Assembly (NCBI GenBank): GCA_019418625.1
Contig: DYBL01000052.1
Location: forward strand, 1-16,354
DNA length: 16,354 nt
Source of the DNA: Clostridiales bacterium
Lineage (GTDB): Bacteria; Bacillota; Clostridia; Oscillospirales; Oscillospiraceae
Direction: 5' to 3'
The number at the start of each line of letters is the position of its first letter. Within the stretch, counting starts at the first letter, position 1. Position numbers and translations under genes: made by a program. Below, piece after piece: positions 7,385 to 14,146 of this stretch. The notes beneath the pieces were generated by a model that saw only the letters and a list, made by a program, of their open reading frames with translations, ran no database searches and was not told where the DNA came from.

Positions 7385-8287
7385 ATGTCCTTTTCCTATG
7401 ACACCAAAAACGAGCTGTGCCGGCTTCCGGTACAGCGGCTGTGCTGTGCCCGGGCGGAGGCCTACGGCATTTTGCTCTATTGCAGCACGTTCCACCCGGG
7501 CGAGGTGCGGGTGGTGACGGAGAATCCCAATTTTGCCGCCCGCCTGCCCCGATTGTTCCACCGGGCGTTCGGCCTGCGGTTCGACCGCCAGCCGGAGCTG
7601 GAGCAGCAGGAGGGCAAGCGGGTGTTCCAGCTGACGGACGGAAAAAAGCTGGATCACATCATCAATCTCCTGGGCTACGATCCCAGGCAGAACCCGGTCC
7701 TGCATATCAACTTCGGCATGCTGGAGGAGGAGTGCTGCCGGTCTGCTTTTTTGCGCGGTGTGTTTTTCGCCGGCGGCAGTATTACGGATCCGGCCAAGCG
7801 GTACCATCTGGAGCTGACTACCTCCCATATGCAGGTGAGCCGGGAGCTGGATGTGCTGTTGCGGGAGTGCGGGTATCCGCCCAAGAGCGTCAGCCGAAAC
7901 GGCAGCTTTGTGACCTACTTCAAGCAAAGTGACCAGATCGAGGACTTCCTCACGCTCATCGGCGCGCCGGTGGCGGCCATGAACGTCATGACCGCCAAAA
8001 TGGAAAAAGACCTGCGCAACAGCGTCAACCGCCGGCTCAACTGCGACAGCGCCAATCTGGACAAGGCGGTGGGGGCGGCCCAGGAACAGCTGGAGGCCAT
8101 CCGCAAGCTGGAGGCGGCAGGGCTTTTGGAAAAACAGCCGGAAAAGCTCCGGCAGACGGCGAGCCTCCGTGCCGCCAACCCGGAGCTGACGCTTTCGGAG
8201 CTTGCGGAGGAGTTCGATCCGCCGGTGACCAAATCCTGCCTGAACCATCGGCTGCGCAAGCTGGTGGAGCTGGCGAAAAATCTGTAA
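7385..8287 (+). CDS. whiA: DNA-binding protein WhiA
   Basis: A 300-residue DNA-binding protein. In Streptomyces WhiA is a sporulation regulator; in Bacillus it affects division and chromosome segregation. The N-terminal part is a degenerate LAGLIDADG homing-endonuclease fold, with AFLRGVFFAGGSITDP at 121-136, and lacks the catalytic pattern expected of an active nuclease. The conserved NSVNRRLNCDSAN lies near 212-224. The C-terminal helix-turn-helix covers about 255-297 and includes LSELAEEFDPPVTKS and NHRLRKL. The start ATG at 7385 follows GAGAGGAAAC. It completes the murB-rapZ-yvcK-whiA cluster. Its targets here are unknown. Confidence 0.96.
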   Translation: MSFSYDTKNELCRLPVQRLCCARAEAYGILLYCSTFHPGEVRVVTENPNFAARLPRLFHRAFGLRFDRQPELEQQEGKRVFQLTDGKKLDHIINLLGYDPRQNPVLHINFGMLEEECCRSAFLRGVFFAGGSITDPAKRYHLELTTSHMQVSRELDVLLRECGYPPKSVSRNGSFVTYFKQSDQIEDFLTLIGAPVAAMNVMTAKMEKDLRNSVNRRLNCDSANLDKAVGAAQEQLEAIRKLEAAGLLEKQPEKLRQTASLRAANPELTLSELAEEFDPPVTKSCLNHRLRKLVELAKNL

Positions 8288-8313
8288 TTCATCTACAAAA
8301 GGAGAAAAAGACA

Positions 8314-8769
8314 ATGGATCGTTGTGCAAAGGCATTGGAACTGCATCATCAGGGATATAACTGCGCCCAGTCTGTGGCGGGCGCTTTCGCGGATCTGCTG
8401 GGACTTCCCGAGGAGTCCGTGATGGCTGTGGCCGGCGGCTTCGGCGGCGGCGTGGGCGGAAGCCACGAAGAGCTCTGCGGCGCTGTCAGCGGCGGCGTGA
8501 TGGTGCTCAGCCTCCTGCATCCCCATACGGACGGCGCTGACCGCGCCGGCAAGGTGCGGACCTATGGAATCACCAAGGAGTTCCGCCGCCGCTATGAAGA
8601 GGTGTTTGGCCTGACCCGCTGCGGCGATCTGCTGCGTGCCCGTCCCGGCGTCACGGAAAAGAACCCCGCCTCGGCGCGCCTGGGCGTCACCGCCCACTGT
8701 GACAACATGGTGGTCACCGCCACGGAGATCGTGGAAAAGATGCTGGAAGAGGAGAGAGCGGAGCAGTAA
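8314..8769 (+). CDS. C-GCAxxG-C-C family (putative redox-active) protein
   Basis: A 151-residue protein of the C_GCAxxG_C_C family, named for its spaced cysteines and annotated as probably redox-active; its biochemical role is not established. Visible here are the GYNCAQS motif (Cys17) at 14-20, the glycine-rich GGFGGGVGGS at 41-50, LCGAVSGG (Cys55) at 54-61, and two later cysteines, Cys103 (TRCGD) and Cys129 (AHCDN). There is no signal peptide or membrane helix, so it should be cytosolic. An AAAGGAG site precedes the ATG. It lies between whiA and a small membrane protein, inside an otherwise housekeeping operon, and does not belong to the conserved core of that cluster. Confidence 0.85.
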   Translation: MDRCAKALELHHQGYNCAQSVAGAFADLLGLPEESVMAVAGGFGGGVGGSHEELCGAVSGGVMVLSLLHPHTDGADRAGKVRTYGITKEFRRRYEEVFGLTRCGDLLRARPGVTEKNPASARLGVTAHCDNMVVTATEIVEKMLEEERAEQ

Positions 8770-8803
8770 TCAAACTGCAAAAGCGGAAAAGGAGGGATGC
8801 GCC

Positions 8804-9112
8804 GTGAAAAAGCTGGATTCTCTGACACTGCCCCAGGTCATGTGGCTCTCCAACGTGCTCTGTCTCGCGGGTGTTGCCCTGCTGCTGTTGGGCGGAGCTG
8901 TGGCTAAGGGGGGAACGGAGATCTCCATGGCCTGGATCGTTGCCCTGTGCATCCTGGCGATCATACTGGTCATCGCCGGGCTGGTGCTGGCTTATGGCTA
9001 TCTGCGCTGCCCCCACTGCGGCGCATCTTTGTGCCAGGACGGCCGCGTGCCTATGAGTTTGCCTCTCTACTGTCCCCACTGCGGCAAGCCGCTGGATGAG
9101 GATGACTGCTGA
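8804..9112 (+). CDS. Small membrane protein with C-terminal zinc ribbon
   Basis: I do not recognise a named family for this 102-residue product. It has two hydrophobic segments (about 13-33 and 43-66) and then two CPHCG motifs at about 69-73 and 90-94, spaced like a small rubredoxin-type zinc ribbon, followed by an acidic tail. This suggests a two-helix membrane anchor carrying a metal-binding knuckle, probably on the cytoplasmic side. Translation starts at GTG (8804), because AAAGGAGGG (8788-8796) lies 7 bp upstream and no ATG occurs in frame nearby. It is 34 bp after the C-GCAxxG gene and 27 bp before dnaE. Function unknown; the start and coding status look sound. Confidence 0.75.
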   Translation: MKKLDSLTLPQVMWLSNVLCLAGVALLLLGGAVAKGGTEISMAWIVALCILAIILVIAGLVLAYGYLRCPHCGASLCQDGRVPMSLPLYCPHCGKPLDEDDC

Positions 9113-9139
9113 TACCATCCCACTGGAAAGGAAACGACT

Positions 9140-12100
9140 ATGCCCTTCGTCCATTTACATGTCCATACGGAATATAGCCTTCTGGACGGCGCCTGCCGCA
9201 TCCGGGACCTGCCGGGGATCGTCAAGTCCATGGGGCAGGATGCCTGCGCCATCACGGACCACGGCGTCATGTACGGCGCCATCGACTTTTACCGTGCCTG
9301 CAAGGCGGAGGGCGTCAAGCCCATCATCGGCTGCGAGGTCTATGTGACGCCCCAGGGCCGCTCCCGGTTCGACAAGATCCACGAGTTCGACGCAGAGAGC
9401 CGCCACCTGGTGCTGCTGTGCGAAAACGAGGAGGGCTACCGGAACCTTTCCTACCTGGTGTCTGCCGGCTGGACGGAGGGCTTTTACATCAAGCCCCGCA
9501 TCGACCTGGAGCTGCTGCGCCGCCACAGCCGCGGCCTCATCGCCCTGACGGCGTGCCTGGCAGGCGAGATCCCCCGCAGGCTGCGCAACGGCGAGTACGA
9601 AAACGCCAAGGCATACGCCCTGGAGCTTTCGGATATCTTCGGACCGGAGCACCTGTATCTGGAGCTGCAGGACCACGGCATCGCCGACCAGCAGGAGGTG
9701 AACCGGGGCATATTGCGCATCCACCAGGAGACGGGACTGCCCATGGTGTGCACCAACGACGCCCACTACCTGCGCAAGGAGGATGCGGAGGCCCACGATG
9801 TGCTGCTTTGCATCCAGACCGGCAAGCTGCTGGAGGACGAGAACCGCATGCGCTACGAGCCCCGGAACTTCTACCTGCGCAGCGGGGAGGAGATGGAAAC
9901 GCTCTTTGCCGGGTATGAGGGGGCGGTGGCCAATACCGCCAAGGTGGCGGATATGTGCAACCTGGAATTTACCTTCGGTAAGTACCACCTGCCGGAATTC
10001 CAGCTGCCGCCGGGCTACGACAGCTTTTCCTACCTGAAAAAGCTCTGTGACGAGGGCTATAAGCGCCGCTACGGCGCGGACGAGCGCTACCGCCAGCAGC
10101 TCCGATACGAGCAGGACATGATCGAGAAGATGGGCTTTACGGACTATTTCCTCATCGTCTCCGACTTTGTCCGCTATGCCAAGGAATCCGGCATTCCGGT
10201 GGGCCCCGGCCGCGGCAGCGCCGCCGGCAGCCTTGTGAGCTACTGTCTGGAGATCACGGACATCGACCCGGCCAAGTATAACCTGTACTTCGAGCGGTTT
10301 TTGAACCCGGAGCGGGTGAGCATGCCGGATATCGACATGGACTTCGGCGATACCCGCCGGGGCGAGGTGGTGGACTATGTCCGCCGCAAGTACGGCGACG
10401 ACCATGTGGCCCAGATCGTCACCTTCGGTACCATGGCGGCCCGGGGCGTCATCCGGGACGTGGGCCGGGTCATGAATATGCCCTACGCCCAGGTGGACCA
10501 GATCGCAAAGCAGGTGCCTGCCGGGCCCGGTGCGCTGCATATCACTCTGGAGGATGCCCTGCGCCTCAGCAAGCCCTTGCGGGAACTCTATGAGACAGAC
10601 CCCCAGGTGAAAAAGCTCATCGACACTGCCAAGGCCCTGGAGGGCATGCCCCGGCATGCTTCCACCCACGCTGCCGGCGTGGTCATCACCCGGCGGCCGG
10701 TCTATGAGTATGTGCCTCTATCCAAAAACGACGAGTCCGTGGTGTGCCAGTATGTGATGACCACACTGGAAGAGCTGGGCCTGTTAAAGATGGACTTTTT
10801 GGGCCTTCGGAACCTGACGGTGCTGGACGACGCGGTTAAGATGGTGCAGAAGGAACGGCCGGACTTCCGTTTGGAGAATATCCCGGAGGACGACCAGGCT
10901 GTATTTGACATGCTGACGGCGGGAAAGACCAGCGGCGTGTTCCAGATGGAGTCGGCGGGTATGACCGGCGTGTGCGTGGGACTCAAGCCCCAGACGATCG
11001 AGGATCTGACCGCCATCGTGGCCCTCTATCGCCCCGGCCCCATGGAGTCCATCCCCCGGTTCATTGCCTGCAAGCATAACCCCAAGCTCGTCACCTACAA
11101 GCACCCCGCCCTGGAGCCGATCCTCTCCATCACCTACGGCTGCATCGTCTACCAGGAGCAGGTCATGCAGATCTTCCAGCAGCTGGCGGGCTATTCCCTG
11201 GGACAGGCAGATATGGTGCGCCGGGCCATGAGCAAAAAGAAGGCCAAGGACATCGAACGGGAGCGCGGCGCCTTCATCAACGGTGACAAGGAAAGAAACA
11301 TTACAGGCTGCGTGGCCAATGGCATCCCGGCAGAGACGGCGGAGGCCATTTATAACGAGATCTACGATTTTGCCAACTACGCCTTCAATAAGGCCCACGC
11401 GGTTTCCTATGCGGTGGTGGCCTATCAGACCGCCTATTTCAAGTACCATTTTCCCCGGGAGTATATGGCGGCGCTGCTGACCAGCGTGCTGGATAACTCC
11501 GACAAGGTGGCCGGTTATATCGCTGAGTGCCGGGAGTGCGGCATCGCCCTGCTGCCGCCGGATATCAACCGCTCCAGCGACTGCTTTACGGTGGAAGAGG
11601 GCGGCATCCGCTTCGGCCTGGTGGCTATCAAGAACATCGGCCGGGGTTTCATCCAGGCGGTGATGCGCCAGCGGGAGCTGGACGGCCCCTTCAGCTCCCT
11701 CTATGATTTCTGCACCCGGATGATGGGCAGTGATATCAACAAGCGGGCAGTGGAGAACCTGATCCGGGCCGGAGCGTTCGACTCCACCGGCGCCCGCCGT
11801 TCCCAGCTGGTGAAGGTGTATGAATCCGTCATGGACTCCGTGGCCTCTCAGCAGCGGCAGAACCTGGAAGGCCAGATGGACTTTTTCTCCATGGGGAGCG
11901 ACAGCAATTCTCGGACAAGCGCTGCAAAGGAAATCCCCTTGCCGGATATCCCGGAGTTTACCGCCCAGGAGCGGATGATGATGGAAAAAGAGACCACGGG
12001 GCTCTACCTCTCCGGCCATCCCATGGACCAGTACCGCCAGCAGGTGCGGGCGTTGGGGGTCCCGGCCATCGGCGCGGTGCTGGCGGACTTTGCCCAGGAG

Positions 12101-12619
12101 GGCGGCCCCACCCGCTTTTCTGACGGCCAGCGTGTGACGCTGTGCGGCGTGGTCACGTCCAGCAAGACCAAGACCACGAAAAATAACTCCCTCATGGCCT
12201 ATGTGACCGTGGAGGACGATACGGCCGCTATGGAACTTTTATGCTTTTCCCGGGTACTGGATACCTGCGGGGCATACCTCAGCGAAAACCAGGCCGTCGT
12301 GGTGAAAGGAAAGCTCTCTGTCCGGGACGAGAAGGCTCCCCAGCTCATGTGCGACAGCGTGGAACCGCTGGAGCGGCTGGGGGAGGGGGCACCGCCTCCG
12401 CCGGAGAAGCCCAAAACGCTTTATTTGAAGTTCCCGTCCCTCCAGGACCCGTCTGTCCGGCATATGAAGCTGGTGTTTGCCATGTTCCCCGGCACGGACC
12501 CGGTGAAGATGGTCATGGCGGACACCCGCAAGGTCTATGCTGCCCGGGTGCTGCTGCGCCCGGCGCTGGTGGAAGAGGCGAAGGAGACCCTGGGTGAGGA
12601 GAACGTAGTGGTCAAGTGA
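9140..12619 (+). CDS. dnaE: DNA polymerase III subunit alpha DnaE
   Basis: A C-family DNA polymerase of 1159 residues. The N-terminal PHP domain (about 1-210) has all nine metal-ligand positions known from active PHP domains: His7, His9, Asp16, His41, Glu66, His89, Cys139, Asp207, His209. The polymerase core shows GPGRGSAAGSLV at 355-366, PDIDMDF with catalytic Asp399 and Asp401, and KMDFLGLRNLT with Asp552. A helix-hairpin-helix region lies near 800-885 and an OB-fold near 995-1075. The last 80 or so residues resemble the C-terminal domain of DnaE1-type enzymes. No intein is present. The ATG at 9140 follows a GGAAAGGAAA site. It is the last gene of the operon and ends at the strong hairpin at 12647-12679. 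The DnaE1 versus DnaE3 assignment is uncertain. Confidence 0.98.
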   Translation: MPFVHLHVHTEYSLLDGACRIRDLPGIVKSMGQDACAITDHGVMYGAIDFYRACKAEGVKPIIGCEVYVTPQGRSRFDKIHEFDAESRHLVLLCENEEGYRNLSYLVSAGWTEGFYIKPRIDLELLRRHSRGLIALTACLAGEIPRRLRNGEYENAKAYALELSDIFGPEHLYLELQDHGIADQQEVNRGILRIHQETGLPMVCTNDAHYLRKEDAEAHDVLLCIQTGKLLEDENRMRYEPRNFYLRSGEEMETLFAGYEGAVANTAKVADMCNLEFTFGKYHLPEFQLPPGYDSFSYLKKLCDEGYKRRYGADERYRQQLRYEQDMIEKMGFTDYFLIVSDFVRYAKESGIPVGPGRGSAAGSLVSYCLEITDIDPAKYNLYFERFLNPERVSMPDIDMDFGDTRRGEVVDYVRRKYGDDHVAQIVTFGTMAARGVIRDVGRVMNMPYAQVDQIAKQVPAGPGALHITLEDALRLSKPLRELYETDPQVKKLIDTAKALEGMPRHASTHAAGVVITRRPVYEYVPLSKNDESVVCQYVMTTLEELGLLKMDFLGLRNLTVLDDAVKMVQKERPDFRLENIPEDDQAVFDMLTAGKTSGVFQMESAGMTGVCVGLKPQTIEDLTAIVALYRPGPMESIPRFIACKHNPKLVTYKHPALEPILSITYGCIVYQEQVMQIFQQLAGYSLGQADMVRRAMSKKKAKDIERERGAFINGDKERNITGCVANGIPAETAEAIYNEIYDFANYAFNKAHAVSYAVVAYQTAYFKYHFPREYMAALLTSVLDNSDKVAGYIAECRECGIALLPPDINRSSDCFTVEEGGIRFGLVAIKNIGRGFIQAVMRQRELDGPFSSLYDFCTRMMGSDINKRAVENLIRAGAFDSTGARRSQLVKVYESVMDSVASQQRQNLEGQMDFFSMGSDSNSRTSAAKEIPLPDIPEFTAQERMMMEKETTGLYLSGHPMDQYRQQVRALGVPAIGAVLADFAQEGGPTRFSDGQRVTLCGVVTSSKTKTTKNNSLMAYVTVEDDTAAMELLCFSRVLDTCGAYLSENQAVVVKGKLSVRDEKAPQLMCDSVEPLERLGEGAPPPPEKPKTLYLKFPSLQDPSVRHMKLVFAMFPGTDPVKMVMADTRKVYAARVLLRPALVEEAKETLGEENVVVK

Positions 12620-12640
12620 GTGGAAAACCAACTGACCGAC

Positions 12641-12684
12641 AAAAAAGGCAGCCCCGCGCCAAACTGGCGCGGGGCTGCCTTTTT
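12641..12684. terminator. Strong bidirectional terminator between dnaE and the DUF4364 gene
   Basis: A perfect 14-bp GC-rich stem, GGCAGCCCCGCGCC (12647-12660) with GGCGCGGGGCTGCC (12666-12679), has a 5-base loop. It is flanked by AAAAAA on the left and TTTTT on the right. It therefore ends dnaE transcripts on the plus strand and the convergent gene's transcripts on the minus strand. Confidence 0.93.
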
Positions 12685-12688
12685 ACGT

Positions 12689-13237
12689 TTATTCTACGTC
12701 CTCTTCCTCTGGCTCGGAGGACATGAGTACCCGCATGATCTCGCTGTACAGCCGCTCCGGGTTTTTGCGGAAGCGGTCCGCCAGCTCCTGAGCCATATCC
12801 TCCCGGGGCATGGCCAGCCGCAGGTCCATGACGCTGCCCATGTCGTCATCCAGGGCCAGGGACACGGTGAAGGTGCCGTTTTCCCGCTTTTCACATCCTG
12901 CACGCACCTGGCTCTTCCGGCGAAGCTTACGGTTGCAGGAGGCCAGGCTCTTGTCGCACTGGAGGCGGACGGAGTAGGGGAGGCTGGACTCACAGATGCG
13001 GCTGTTGCGCAGACCCTTTTCGGTGATGGCGTACATGCCGTCTTCCGACAGTGTCAGGTGCTCGGTTTTGACCAGGTCGGCCAGACACTCGGAAAAGTCA
13101 AAGTAGTCGATGGCGTCGTCGCACAGCGTCAGATCCAGTACGGTATCAAAGGGGACCGGCTCCACCAGCCGGGCGGTGATGTACAGGATCAAAAACTTGA
13201 TTTCCAGCTTGTCGTGGATGAAACCGCGTGCCGCCAT
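12689..13237 (-). CDS. DUF4364 family protein (winged-helix-like)
   Basis: A 182-residue protein that I assign to DUF4364, an uncharacterised family common in Clostridia. The first 75 or so residues (LEIKFLILYI..., FSECLADLVKTEHL, then YAITEKG) follow the helix pattern of a winged-helix DNA-binding domain. The rest is mixed and ends in an acidic tail. The frame opens at 13306, but the ATG at 13237 has AAGGAG about 10 bp upstream and gives the expected N-terminus, while the extra 23 residues read as leader. A promoter at 13305-13333 precedes it and the dnaE-side hairpin terminates it. Family assignment is by recognition of the sequence pattern; a regulatory role is inference. Confidence 0.82.
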   Translation of the reverse strand: MAARGFIHDKLEIKFLILYITARLVEPVPFDTVLDLTLCDDAIDYFDFSECLADLVKTEHLTLSEDGMYAITEKGLRNSRICESSLPYSVRLQCDKSLASCNRKLRRKSQVRAGCEKRENGTFTVSLALDDDMGSVMDLRLAMPREDMAQELADRFRKNPERLYSEIMRVLMSSEPEEEDVE

Positions 13238-13304
13238 AGGGAATACACTCCTTCTTGTCAGATGGGCGCAGGCCATGCCCGCGTCCGGATTACGCTTTTG
13301 CATC

Positions 13305-13333
13305 ATTATAACCTATTTTGGAACATGTGTACA
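13305..13333 (-). promoter_or_regulatory. Predicted sigma-A promoter for the DUF4364 gene
   Basis: On the minus strand TGTACA (-35, 13328-13333) and consensus TATAAT (-10, 13305-13310) are 17 bp apart. The expected start is near 13298, giving a leader of about 60 bases. It begins right after the terminator of the upstream cysteine-rich gene, so the two minus-strand genes are separate transcription units. Confidence 0.72.
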
Positions 13334-13334
13334 G

Positions 13335-13368
13335 AAAAAAATGCGGAGGCCGGCGAGACGGCCTCCGC
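13335..13368 (-). terminator. Rho-independent terminator after the cysteine-rich gene
   Basis: On the minus strand GCGGAGGCCG (13359-13368 complement) and CGGCCTCCGC (13343-13352 complement) form a perfect 10-bp stem with a 6-base loop. An A and a run of seven T follow (complement of 13335-13341). The stem lies 5 bp after the stop codon of the cysteine-rich gene. Confidence 0.9.
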
Positions 13369-13373
13369 AAAAG

Positions 13374-14105
13374 TCATTTGCAGCAGGAGCAAAGATTTTT
13401 GGTTTCCTGGTAGTTTTCCGGCTTGTGCACGGTGTTGGGCGGGAAGAATTCGCCCACGGGGAAGGAGATGTTGCGGAACACGCAGCAGGGGTCCTCGCTG
13501 CCGGCGCCGCAGGAGCACTCCTTCTCCGGCATGCAGTAGTCGTACACAGGGATCAGCAGCTGGGAGTCCCGCTCCAGACGGACGATGGAGAACTGGCCCA
13601 GCGTCACGTAGATCCGGCGGACATCATCGCCGCTGGAGAGGTCGCCGCCGAAGCAGCCGTTGATGAAGGAGGGCACCTCGCACAGGTCGCAGTCGCACTC
13701 CCGCTTGCCGCAGCAGTCCATGATGCGGGCATCCAGCACGATGGGATCCACCGCTTCCACAACGGCCACAGGGGCGTTGGCCCGGCGCAGCTCCTGGATG
13801 TCCGGCTCGCCCACGCGCATCTGAGAGGAGAAGATCTTGGCGTTGCCCTCGCTGCCGAAGAGGATCACCCGTTTGTCGAACACGCACAGGCCCTCCACCG
13901 GCACGGGCACCGGGCAGGAGAGATAGGCCTGCAGGGTCACGGCGTAGAAAAAGCGCATATCCACCGTGTAGAATCCCCGGTTGAAGCTGACGGGCTCCAC
14001 GTCCACATAGACATAGAGCAGCTTGGCGCTGCCGCCCTTCACGGACTGGGCCCGGTTGATGACGTCCGCATACTGCATTTTGGGATAGAAGCGCAGGTCT
14101 TCCAC
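13374..14105 (-). CDS. Cysteine-rich conserved-looking protein of unknown function, probably 5'-truncated
   Basis: I do not recognise this protein. From the GTG at 14105 it has 243 residues and 16 cysteines, clustered as CCGKRECDCDLC, CMPEKECSCGAGSEDPCC and a CSCC C-terminus, with no signal peptide or membrane helix. The N-terminal half is ordinary globular sequence. The GTG lacks a ribosome binding site, and the frame stays open upstream and reads RFNLDYFLQIAHCYDKDC directly before it, which looks like real protein. No ATG, GTG or TTG in frame with a binding site exists between there and the recombinase stop at 14147-14149. The likely explanation is that the integrated element removed the true start. 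A metal-binding or cross-linked structural (for example spore-surface) protein is conceivable but unsupported. Confidence 0.65.
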   Translation of the reverse strand: MEDLRFYPKMQYADVINRAQSVKGGSAKLLYVYVDVEPVSFNRGFYTVDMRFFYAVTLQAYLSCPVPVPVEGLCVFDKRVILFGSEGNAKIFSSQMRVGEPDIQELRRANAPVAVVEAVDPIVLDARIMDCCGKRECDCDLCEVPSFINGCFGGDLSSGDDVRRIYVTLGQFSIVRLERDSQLLIPVYDYCMPEKECSCGAGSEDPCCVFRNISFPVGEFFPPNTVHKPENYQETKNLCSCCK

Positions 14106-14146
14106 ACAGTCTTTATCATAGCAATGAGCGATTTGGAGGAAATAAT

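Noticed and set aside
7385..8287. WhiA as an active homing endonuclease because of its LAGLIDADG-like fold.
   Set aside because: WhiA is a known non-catalytic descendant; the sequence here (GVFFAGGSITDP) lacks the acidic catalytic pattern, and its operon position is that of the standard regulator.
9155..10669. A 504-codon open frame on the minus strand opposite dnaE, and similar long antisense frames opposite gpsA, hprK, glcK, murB and yvcK.
   Set aside because: GC-rich genes with GC-biased third positions leave few stops on the opposite strand. The plus-strand genes are recognised families, and the antisense products show no domain or plausible start site.
9140..12619. Possible intein or split in dnaE, a common site for such insertions.
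   Set aside because: The length is normal and the catalytic motifs are spaced as in uninterrupted enzymes, with no splicing-type blocks.
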